Below, piece after piece: positions 5,994 through 11,675 of a stretch of DNA of 22,727 nucleotides; within the stretch, counting starts at the first letter, position 1; each line of letters starts with the position of its first letter. Source of the DNA: a virus; IMG/VR virus record IMGVR_UViG_3300043466_002016, positions 1 to 22,727 of that record; one strand, written 5' to 3'. The notes below the pieces were generated by a model, which searched no databases, was not told the DNA's origin, and worked only from the letters and a program-made list of their open reading frames with translations. Both the position numbers and the translations under genes were made by a program.

Positions 5994-6440
5994 ATGAGAA
6001 CACGTAAGGAAAATGAAATATACAGGACTGATGAGGATGGGAACCGTCTCTGTAAGAAATGTAAGTATACTAAACCACATACTAATTTTTATAAATGTCC
6101 CAAACGTGAAGGTGGTTTAATGTATGTCTGTAAAAGTTGTTTTCGTTCAACAGACCGATCAACCATCAAGGTGAACCCAAAACCCAAGATTGACCATAAA
6201 ACGTATTTAAAGTCTCTTCCTGAGGTTCAAATGGCGAGGATGACACAATGTTCCAAAGAAGATTATTTGTTCATGTATGAGTTCCTGAGACGTGTTGGTT
6301 ACGATCCTAATGGTAACATTGGATTACAGTTCTCAGAAAGACATGGAACGGTATACCAAGAAAGGAAAAGATTGGATCAAAATTTGTATCTACCTGATGG
6401 AAATAAAAATCCCCTCCATAGATCATGGAAGGGACTTTGA
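5994..6440 (+). CDS. Zinc-finger protein of unknown function
   Basis: The 148-residue protein carries a four-cysteine zinc ribbon: C20-x2-C23 (LCKKCKYTKPHTNFYK) and C46-x2-C49 (VCKSCF). The spacing and the TKPHTNFYK segment match the N-terminal finger common in phage endonuclease-VII- and HNH-type proteins. No HNH or ββα-metal catalytic core is visible in the rest (YLFMYEFLRRVGYDPNGNIG and a basic C-terminus), so nuclease activity is not supported. It is a lone plus-strand gene between minus-strand genes, as is common for acquired single genes. Its last 30 bases also contain the hairpin that probably terminates the opposing gene. Confidence 0.7.
   Translation: MRTRKENEIYRTDEDGNRLCKKCKYTKPHTNFYKCPKREGGLMYVCKSCFRSTDRSTIKVNPKPKIDHKTYLKSLPEVQMARMTQCSKEDYLFMYEFLRRVGYDPNGNIGLQFSERHGTVYQERKRLDQNLYLPDGNKNPLHRSWKGL
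6401..6433 (-). terminator. Terminator for the minus-strand gene at 6459-6911
   Basis: On the minus strand CCCTTCCAT (6433-6425) pairs with ATGGAGGGG (6419-6411), with one mismatch, around a GATC loop, and is followed by ATTTTTATTT. It lies within the 3' end of the convergent plus-strand gene. Confidence 0.55.
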
Positions 6441-6458
6441 CATATAACAACCAAGAGT

Positions 6459-6911
6459 TTAAGTTAGTAGACCGTTGAGAACACCTAACACCACACCTGC
6501 GATCAATATCTTAACCCACAGTGGTGTGTTCTTCTTTGACTCCTCTTTCTCCAATACGGATACTTGATCACCAGAAACCAACATACACTTCGGTAGGATC
6601 TCAATGATCTTTGAGATGTGTTCACTTGCGTTTTGTACTTCAACCCATTGGTCAAACGCACCCAACTTTCTTCTCACCTCAATATTGATCTCAGTTCTAT
6701 TATCATTCACAGAGGATAAGTTTACATCGATGTAAACACCCAAAGATAAGAACTCAGACACATCATAAACATAACCGTTGAACATATCGTTCTTTTGGTG
6801 TAGTTTGAATTTCTTTACAACTTTTGGAAGGTTTTCGAAACCTTGTTTCACTTGTGATAATGGATACTCCACAGTCACTTTCTTTGAAGGGTTTGGTATT
6901 ACTCCGATCAT
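6459..6911 (-). CDS. Tail-anchored membrane protein, 150 aa
   Basis: Residues 1-115 form a soluble region with alternating beta strands and helices (KKVTVEYPLSQVKQGFENLP; VYIDVNLSSVNDNRTEINIEVRRKL). A charged linker (EKEESKKNT) and one C-terminal hydrophobic segment (PLWVKILIAGVVLGVLNGLLT, about residues 129-149) follow. With no signal peptide, it should be a tail-anchored inner-membrane protein with the soluble part in the cytoplasm. I do not recognise the family. A role in remodelling the host envelope or excluding other phages is possible but speculative. Its leader is about 50 bases and includes a TATCTTTG box. Confidence 0.7.
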   Translation of the reverse strand: MIGVIPNPSKKVTVEYPLSQVKQGFENLPKVVKKFKLHQKNDMFNGYVYDVSEFLSLGVYIDVNLSSVNDNRTEINIEVRRKLGAFDQWVEVQNASEHISKIIEILPKCMLVSGDQVSVLEKEESKKNTPLWVKILIAGVVLGVLNGLLT

Positions 6912-6967
6912 AGTATTTGTTGTTCAGATTTTGTCCTGTCCCCGAGTTGATTGTTATTAATATTTTA

Positions 6968-6975
6968 CAAAGATA
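6968..6975 (-). promoter_or_regulatory. TATCTTTG -7 box before the gene starting at 6911
   Basis: This full TAnnTTTG match on the minus strand sits between the stop at 6982 and the ATG at 6911. The -33 element is weak. It leaves the longest leader of the cluster. Confidence 0.4.
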
Positions 6976-6981
6976 AGGAAA

Positions 6982-7287
6982 TTAATTATACCATTCATCA
7001 AGTTCATCTAATTTATTTTCTTCGATGATCTTTTCAACTTCATCTGTCCAACCATTTATTTCATGATAGGCTTCATCATCTTGAACACCATCATATTCTA
7101 CATTAACATATTCAACGAGATCTGATCTGTAACTTAGAATATCTTCCAACCAAAGATCTTTCAAATCAGATAGTTGTTCCCTTTTTTCTTTGATTGCCTG
7201 TTTGAATTTTTCAAGGTCTTTGATTTCATAATTGTAAGTCACTTCAACGAGTGCAAGACCACTGATAGAGATAATGTTTTTTTCCAT
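6982..7287 (-). CDS. Hypothetical acidic protein, 101 aa
   Basis: A short beta segment (IISISGLALVEVTYNYEI) is followed by a Lys/Glu helix (LEKFKQAIKEKREQLSDLKD) and an acidic C-terminal half (YDGVQDDEAYHEINGWTDEVEKIIEENKLDELDEWYN). There is no signal peptide or membrane span. No family is recognised. The leader ends in AAAAAATAACAACT, the same as that of the genes starting at 8303 and 4626. Confidence 0.65.
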   Translation of the reverse strand: MEKNIISISGLALVEVTYNYEIKDLEKFKQAIKEKREQLSDLKDLWLEDILSYRSDLVEYVNVEYDGVQDDEAYHEINGWTDEVEKIIEENKLDELDEWYN

Positions 7288-7299
7288 AGTTGTTATTTT

Positions 7300-7581
7300 T
7301 TAATTGTTAAACGAAGGTACGTTATTTTTTTCAATTGATGAAATAAATTTTTTAATTTTTTTATTGATACTCTCTTTTGATTCCCCATTCATGTGTAGAA
7401 AGGTACACAACGCAGAGATGGCATTCTTCCAACTTTTGATTGGGATTTCAGTTATTACATCTTCGCCTTTGTTTGGTAACCAATACTGTGCCCTTAAACC
7501 CGTGTTGTCAGGGTTATAGAATAATAAATTTAATTCTGATCCTTTGATTTGGATTCCGTCTAAAACGTAAAGATTTGTCAT
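7300..7581 (-). CDS. Hypothetical protein, 93 aa
   Basis: The protein has a beta-rich N-terminal half (MTNLYVLDGIQIKGSELNLLFYNPDN and LRAQYWLPNKGEDVITEIPI) and a helical C-terminal half (SWKNAISALCTFLHMNGESKESINKKIKKFISSIEKNN). No catalytic or binding motif is evident and no family is recognised. It has a well-formed promoter-like element upstream, overlapping the end of the GNAT-like gene. Confidence 0.65.
   Translation of the reverse strand: MTNLYVLDGIQIKGSELNLLFYNPDNTGLRAQYWLPNKGEDVITEIPIKSWKNAISALCTFLHMNGESKESINKKIKKFISSIEKNNVPSFNN
7312..7319 (-). promoter_or_regulatory. TACCTTCG box before the gene starting at 7287
   Basis: This is one base from TAnnTTTG on the minus strand and is identical to the box at 7598-7605, so it is probably the same promoter family. 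No clear -33 element is seen. Confidence 0.35.
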
Positions 7582-7597
7582 AGTGTTTTAATTTTTA

Positions 7598-7628
7598 CGA
7601 AGGTAAGGGATTATTTCGAACCACCAAA
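7598..7628 (-). promoter_or_regulatory. Probable promoter for the gene starting at 7581
   Basis: On the minus strand TTTG (7628-7625) is followed after 19 bases by TACCTTCG (7605-7598). The -33 match is full and the -7 box has one mismatch. It lies over the stop of the upstream gene. Confidence 0.55.
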
Positions 7629-8303
7629 AGTTTTTTTATATTGTGAAAATAATTCATTTTTGAACCACATTTGAACATAGTTGTTTTTGTAATTCGATAA
7701 ATTTTGGTCTACTCTGAATCCGAATTTTCTGAAAAACTTCGTTTGTAAAGTAATGGTAGATTCTTTACGATTAGAACCCCCACCAACTGCACCAACACAT
7801 TCCAACATTATCGGAGTTGTTTCTAAATCAATACCACCTTTAATCATCAAGGCCATAAACAAATCCATCAATCTTGTACCTTGACCCTTACCTAACTGAC
7901 CCTTAACCATAATACGAGTCAATTCCAAACCATTTTTATAAGAGGCAACACAGAAATGTCCGAATGATGTTTCGATTCTCATACGATTATGTTCTCTCAT
8001 AAGATCTTTGTTGGGAGAAATCTCGACAACAGAACTTATAAATTCTTCTTGGATATCGATATAGTCTTTATATTCAGGACATTCAGATAAAAAATTGTAA
8101 CAACCTTGACGAAACAATTTATATGGTTCATTGTCGGTATGAAATTCAAATTTCACTACGTTATAAACAATTTTGTTACCGAGATTATCCGTAGCCTTCA
8201 TCACACCCAAACATTTTTTTGGGTTACTGAGATAATCTTGATAAGCCTTTTCATAGGTTGGTCTGTCTTTTTTTGATTTTTCTAATAGTTCTTGGAAGTT
8301 CAT
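7611..8303 (-). CDS. GNAT-like N-acetyltransferase family protein
   Basis: The 230-residue protein has a C-terminal part that looks like a GNAT fold. A strand and pyrophosphate loop LTRIMVKGQLGKGQGTRL (about 128-145) carries the Q-x-x-G-x-G/A signature at Gln136-Gly138-Gly140-Gly142. A helix follows, and a later KFFRKFGFRVD (189-199) resembles the usual C-terminal motif of the family. The N-terminal 110 residues are helical and not recognised. The acceptor is unknown; phage GNATs may acetylate host proteins, small molecules or modified bases. It is the first gene of the minus-strand small-gene cluster, divergent from the DNA-modification operon, so the two may be expressed at the same time. 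Confidence 0.6.
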   Translation of the reverse strand: MNFQELLEKSKKDRPTYEKAYQDYLSNPKKCLGVMKATDNLGNKIVYNVVKFEFHTDNEPYKLFRQGCYNFLSECPEYKDYIDIQEEFISSVVEISPNKDLMREHNRMRIETSFGHFCVASYKNGLELTRIMVKGQLGKGQGTRLMDLFMALMIKGGIDLETTPIMLECVGAVGGGSNRKESTITLQTKFFRKFGFRVDQNLSNYKNNYVQMWFKNELFSQYKKTFGGSK

Positions 8304-8331
8304 AGTTGTTATTTTTTAATTGTTAAGAGTG

Positions 8332-8339
8332 CAAAGATA
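8332..8339 (-). promoter_or_regulatory. TATCTTTG -7 box before the GNAT-like gene
   Basis: This is a full TAnnTTTG match on the minus strand, 28 bases before ATG 8303. Together with the plus-strand promoter at 8386-8416 it makes 8304-8436 a divergent promoter region. No -33 TTTG is evident. Confidence 0.45.
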
Positions 8340-8385
8340 CGGGGACTTTTTTAATTAAAAAAATAAATTTTTATGTTTATTTTTA

Positions 8386-8416
8386 TTGACTATACCTTCC
8401 TACACCACTATATTTG
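8386..8416 (+). promoter_or_regulatory. Bacteroidota-type promoter of the DNA-modification operon
   Basis: TTG (8386-8388) is followed after 20 bases by TATATTTG (8409-8416), a full TAnnTTTG match. The leader to ATG 8437 is short and A-rich. The spacer segment CTATACCTTCCTACACCA resembles the terminase-operon promoter near 3965-3985. Confidence 0.7.
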
Positions 8417-8436
8417 TAATAATAAATCAATAAAAT

Positions 8437-8607
8437 ATGGCACAAAACTACGTTTACACGGTTAAATTTACCGACAATCAAATGAGATTAATGATGGAGA
8501 TCCTTATGTATTTGAAAAACACTCGTATTCAGAATCAACCTTTAACAGATCAACACATTATCGAAGATCAAATATTTGAAAAACTTAAAAAGAAATGGGA
8601 GGACTAA
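8437..8607 (+). CDS. Small hypothetical protein, 56 aa
   Basis: ATG at 8437 opens a 56-codon frame (MAQNYVYTVKFTDNQMR... EKLKKKWED) ending TAA at 8605-8607, 3 bases before the next ATG. It has one beta strand then two likely helices, with a basic C-terminus. A real promoter and an A-rich leader sit directly upstream, which supports it as the first gene of the modification operon. Its function is unknown. Confidence 0.65.
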   Translation: MAQNYVYTVKFTDNQMRLMMEILMYLKNTRIQNQPLTDQHIIEDQIFEKLKKKWED

Positions 8608-8610
8608 ACT

Positions 8611-8904
8611 ATGGAAAACAACAAAACAGATTATCGTAATCAACCATTAGGGTTCGATCGTACACAGTTGTATAAAGAATACAACAACCCACAGATCACA
8701 AGATCAGCAGGTCTTAGAATGGCAATGGATATGATGATCGCACATGAGTGTCAGTGGTCCATGTCACAACTCATATTGGTCTCCGATCGTATCATTCAAT
8801 ACTATGAATTAAACGATAAGACTTGGGTAACAAAAATGGATGAGTATTTCAAATTAAAAAAAGATGAACAACTTGAAAAAATTTTAAACAATGGGACAAA
8901 GTAA
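8611..8904 (+). CDS. Hypothetical helical protein, 97 aa
   Basis: This soluble, mainly helical protein (TRSAGLRMAMDMMIAHECQW and SMSQLILVSDRIIQYYEL) has a charged N-terminus and a Lys/Glu-rich tail. No family is recognised. It lies 3 bases after the 56-residue gene and overlaps the next gene by 14 bases, so it belongs to the operon that leads into the DNA methyltransferase. An accessory role in modification is possible only by position. Confidence 0.7.
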   Translation: MENNKTDYRNQPLGFDRTQLYKEYNNPQITRSAGLRMAMDMMIAHECQWSMSQLILVSDRIIQYYELNDKTWVTKMDEYFKLKKDEQLEKILNNGTK

Positions 8905-9046
8905 AAAATTATTGGAAGAACTAACATTCAATGTTTTCAATCTATTTCCTGATGAACCTGAAACATCATTTGAGGAAGATGAAGAAAGTTTTCGTCAATG
9001 GGTAGATGAACAATGGGAGTTACAATTAATGGAACAAGAAAACTAA
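8891..9046 (+). CDS. Small acidic protein, 51 aa
   Basis: ATG 8891 opens a 51-codon frame (MGQSKKLLEELTFNVFNLF... QWELQLMEQEN) with a very acidic centre (PDEPETSFEEDEESF) and two Trp. The stop at 9044-9046 is one base before the ATG of the methyltransferase gene, and the start overlaps the previous gene, as expected for a coupled operon gene. I see no motif. A regulatory or DNA-mimic-like role is conceivable from the charge alone. Confidence 0.6.
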   Translation: MGQSKKLLEELTFNVFNLFPDEPETSFEEDEESFRQWVDEQWELQLMEQEN

Positions 9047-9047
9047 T

Positions 9048-9998
9048 ATGAAAAAATTAAAAGTATTATCACTGTTTTCAGGATACGGAACTCAGGAACT
9101 TGGGTTGAAGTATCTTGGAGTTGACTATGAGATGGTTGGTCATTCGGATATATGTCCGAAGGTAAATAAAGTATATGACTCATTACATAAAACAAGTAAT
9201 GGTAATCTCGGTGATATTACCAAGATAACTCGTTTACCTGAGTGTGATCTGTTAACCTACTCATTCCCATGTCAGGATATTAGTATATCAGGAAAACAAA
9301 GGGGAGTGGTTCCTGGAACAAGATCAGGACTACTCTTAGAAGTTGAAAGGTTATTACAAGAAACTCAACCCACTTATTTGTTTATGGAGAATGTTAAAAA
9401 CCTTCTATCCAAAAAACATTTCCCTGTATTGAAATCTCACATCTCACTTCTTAATGGATTGGGATACGGTTGTTCTTATAAGTTATTAAACGGATCGAAG
9501 TATGGTTGTCCTCAGAACAGGGAACGTGTCTTTATGATGTCCGTTAAAGGTAAGACAAATGAAGAGGTTGAATCATTAATGAATTTGGTCCATCAAGATG
9601 TTGTACCAAAGGTCCCAATGAGAAACTTTTTGGAAAACAATGTTGATCCTAAATTGTATATCAATAGTCCTTACACACCACACACACCAAAGATAAACTC
9701 TGTATGTAGGTTGGTAGGTATTAGAAATGATGTTAAGTATGAACAATCTCAAAGGATCTATTCAATCGATCATTGTTCACCAACATTAACCAAATGTGGA
9801 TCACCTCAATTACTTATGGATGATGGACGTTTCAGAAATATAACATCAAGAGAGGCGTTCAGATTCATGGGTGTTAGAGATGAAGATATAGATGTAATTT
9901 TAACCAACGGATTAACAACAAGAATGTATTGGAACATTGCGGGTAGATCAATCTGTGTTCCTGTCGTTATGAGTATATTCAGTAAATTTTTTGTATGA
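9048..9998 (+). CDS. DNA cytosine-C5 methyltransferase family, motif X Asn replaced by Arg; candidate carboxymethyltransferase
   Basis: The 316-residue protein carries the C5-MTase motifs in order: I LSLFSGYGTQELGL (7-20), IV FPCQD with catalytic Cys75, VI FMENV with Glu114, VIII QNRERV (156-161), IX region SPTLTKCGSPQLL and RNITSREAFRFMG, and X AGRSICVPV (298-306). Residue 300 in motif X is Arg, where the family has Asn (GNS/GNA). In M.MpeI, changing this Asn (N374) to Lys lets the enzyme use carboxy-SAM and make 5-carboxymethylcytosine (known from memory). With a CmoA homologue two genes downstream, I infer a natural carboxymethyltransferase. The target-recognition part between motifs VIII and IX is short, about 80 residues, so the site cannot be predicted. 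No restriction enzyme is adjacent. The gene's TGA overlaps the next ATG (ATGA, 9995-9998). Confidence 0.93.
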   Translation: MKKLKVLSLFSGYGTQELGLKYLGVDYEMVGHSDICPKVNKVYDSLHKTSNGNLGDITKITRLPECDLLTYSFPCQDISISGKQRGVVPGTRSGLLLEVERLLQETQPTYLFMENVKNLLSKKHFPVLKSHISLLNGLGYGCSYKLLNGSKYGCPQNRERVFMMSVKGKTNEEVESLMNLVHQDVVPKVPMRNFLENNVDPKLYINSPYTPHTPKINSVCRLVGIRNDVKYEQSQRIYSIDHCSPTLTKCGSPQLLMDDGRFRNITSREAFRFMGVRDEDIDVILTNGLTTRMYWNIAGRSICVPVVMSIFSKFFV

Positions 9999-10810
9999 AA
10001 CCAAATGTTAAAAAAGTAATTCATGATTGTATATCTAATATTCCTGATAACGAAATCGCATTATGTTTATCAAGTGGTATAGATAGTAATTCACTTTTAT
10101 TTGAATTATTGGAACAAGATAAAAAAGTAACTGCGTTTACTTTTACAATGGAGGGTGTTGTTAGTAGAGATTTTATACATGCAAAAAAAAATTGTGAAAT
10201 CTTTGGTATAGAATTGGTTCACATAGAATTACCAACTGATATGGAAAAAATTAAAAAAGACATTTATACTCTTGCACGTCTTGGTGCCAGAAGTAAAACT
10301 GATTTTGAATGTTTTTTTCCATTCTTATATTTGTATAATCACCCCAAATTAACTCAGAAATATATTGTGAGTGGATTGGGTGCAGATGGTCATTTTTGTA
10401 TTTCTAAAAAAGGAATGATACATTTCAAGGATACTCGTATAGATGAATTCCGTGAATTATTATTTTCAAAACCCAATTACGCACAAAAGAATTTACATGA
10501 CGATTATTGTAAAAAAATTGGAAAAATACATATAACACCATTCTTAACACAAGAAATGATTAATGAGTTCAAGGGTACAACATGGGAACAAATAAATAAA
10601 CCAAAAGAAAAACAACCGATTTTAGATTCTTATGTTGATTGGTTTAATAAGATAAAAGTTTTTTCCCATACCAATTTTCAAAAAGGTGATAGTCAAATAT
10701 CAACTACTTTTTTAGAATTGACAAAAACAGATATAAATAAGAAACAACATAAAACACAAGTTGGTATCTTTAACGATATTATTCGTGAAGTAACTAATGA
10801 AAAAATTTAA
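9995..10810 (+). CDS. Asparagine-synthetase-type PP-loop ATP pyrophosphatase without glutaminase domain
   Basis: The 271-residue protein has a PP-loop LSSGIDS at 25-31, the adenylating ATP site. SGLGADGHF at 126-134 matches the SGxGADE(L)F motif of asparagine-synthetase-type synthetases (Glu is Gly here). A C-terminal segment KQPILDSYVDWFNKI, followed by a Lys/Gln stretch (FQKGDSQIS), resembles the same family. The N-terminal Cys-dependent glutaminase domain of AsnB is absent. Family chemistry is carboxylate activation as an acyl-adenylate and attack by an amine. I infer it amidates a carboxymethyl group on DNA made by its neighbours; the amine donor (ammonia or another amine) is unknown. It overlaps the methyltransferase by 4 bases and lies 2 bases before the CmoA-like gene. 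By eye it is more AT-rich than its neighbours. Confidence 0.75.
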   Translation: MKPNVKKVIHDCISNIPDNEIALCLSSGIDSNSLLFELLEQDKKVTAFTFTMEGVVSRDFIHAKKNCEIFGIELVHIELPTDMEKIKKDIYTLARLGARSKTDFECFFPFLYLYNHPKLTQKYIVSGLGADGHFCISKKGMIHFKDTRIDEFRELLFSKPNYAQKNLHDDYCKKIGKIHITPFLTQEMINEFKGTTWEQINKPKEKQPILDSYVDWFNKIKVFSHTNFQKGDSQISTTFLELTKTDINKKQHKTQVGIFNDIIREVTNEKI

Positions 10811-10812
10811 CA

Positions 10813-11451
10813 ATGGAAAAACTATTTGACTTTAACAAGATTAATGATTTTGATGATCACATCAATAAGAGTATTCCCAATTACGATTTGTTAATTGAGA
10901 TGATCAAAAGTATGAGTGAGTATTTTTACACACCCAATGGATCCATTTATGATCTTGGTTGTTCGACTGGTAAATTATTGAAGTCATTGAATTTTAATTG
11001 TAAAAAATACGGATACGATAACTCAACATTATTACCTGATGATTCACAATCAATCAACTTTGAAACTCATGATCTAAATCAGAAGTTCCCGATCAGTAAT
11101 GCGTGTTTGGTGTATAGTATCTTTACAATGCAGTTTCTTGATCCAATGAAGAGGAAACAATACCTGTCACAGATATACGAAGGAATGATTCCTGGTGGGT
11201 GTTTATTCATAACTGAGAAGATCTATCAAGAACACGGAATATCACAAGAGATATTTTCATTCAGTCATTACGATTTCAAATTGAAACAATTCTCAGGTAA
11301 TGAGATTTTGAAGAAGGAAAAAGACCTGAGATATAATATGAAACCATTACATGATACAGAATTATTACATATATTAAAATCAACAGGATTCAAAGTTGTA
11401 ACCCCATTTTTCCAAATGTTTAATTTTAAAGGATTTATTTGTATAAGATAA
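10813..11451 (+). CDS. cmoA: CmoA-like carboxy-SAM synthase (class I SAM fold)
   Basis: The 212-residue protein aligns along its length with E. coli CmoA (247 aa), recalled from memory. Matches are INKSIPNYDLLIEMIKSM (SRSVPGYSNIISMIGML), the SAM loop IYDLGCSTG (VYDLGCSLG), IFTMQFLDP (NFTLQFLEP), IYEGMIPGGCLFITEK (IYQGLNPGGALVLSEK), HYDFK (HHDFK) and the C-terminal FFQMFNFKG (WFQCFNFGS). CmoA converts SAM and prephenate to carboxy-SAM; in bacteria CmoB then modifies tRNA U34, but no CmoB is present here. The E. coli Arg199 that I recall contacting the carboxylate aligns by hand with Glu169 in a KKEK stretch, so activity needs proof. The gene follows the synthetase by 2 bases and completes the cassette. 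Confidence 0.85.
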   Translation: MEKLFDFNKINDFDDHINKSIPNYDLLIEMIKSMSEYFYTPNGSIYDLGCSTGKLLKSLNFNCKKYGYDNSTLLPDDSQSINFETHDLNQKFPISNACLVYSIFTMQFLDPMKRKQYLSQIYEGMIPGGCLFITEKIYQEHGISQEIFSFSHYDFKLKQFSGNEILKKEKDLRYNMKPLHDTELLHILKSTGFKVVTPFFQMFNFKGFICIR

Positions 11452-11469
11452 TAAAAACCCTTATCTTTG
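11438..11469 (+). promoter_or_regulatory. Bacteroidota-type promoter before the gene starting at 11483
   Basis: TTTG (11438-11441) is followed after exactly 20 bases by TATCTTTG (11462-11469). Both elements are full matches. It lies over the end of the CmoA-like gene and drives the last two small genes with a very short leader. Confidence 0.7.
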
Positions 11470-11482
11470 TCCCATAAATCAA

Positions 11483-11674
11483 ATGACTATGAGATACGAC
11501 TTATCACCAAAAATTGACTACTCTAAAATGACTGAGGAAGAGTTTTTTGAGTTTCTTGATTCTGAGTCAAAAAAAATTAAAGAAAAAAATTTTATCGCCC
11601 CTCTATCAGACTATCATAGAAAGTATGCAGTAGTGGGAACTGAAAACCAAAAAAAATCACCGAATAAAAAATAA
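11483..11674 (+). CDS. Hypothetical protein, 63 aa
   Basis: This short, highly charged protein has two likely helices (MTEEEFFEFLDSESKKIKEK) and a Lys/Asn-rich C-terminus (NQKKSPNKK). The start may be ATG 11483 or the in-frame ATG 11489; the short leader from the promoter at 11438-11469 favours neither. No family is recognised. It is one base before the next gene. Confidence 0.6.
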   Translation: MTMRYDLSPKIDYSKMTEEEFFEFLDSESKKIKEKNFIAPLSDYHRKYAVVGTENQKKSPNKK

Positions 11675-11675
11675 T

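Noticed and set aside
5994-6440. HNH or endonuclease VII homing enzyme
   Set aside because: Only the zinc finger is present; the catalytic His/Asn core is not visible.
7611-8303. Mom-type DNA modification enzyme
   Set aside because: Only the general GNAT loop is recognisable; I see no specific Mom signature, so I kept the family-level call.
8304-8436. tRNA or riboswitch in the divergent gap
   Set aside because: It is AT-rich, without cloverleaf pairing; the contents are explained by the two divergent promoters.
9995-10810. QueC-, TilS- or phosphoadenylylsulfate-reductase-type PP-loop enzyme
   Set aside because: The SGLGAD motif and the C-terminal region fit asparagine-synthetase-type enzymes better; no QueC zinc-binding cysteine cluster is visible.
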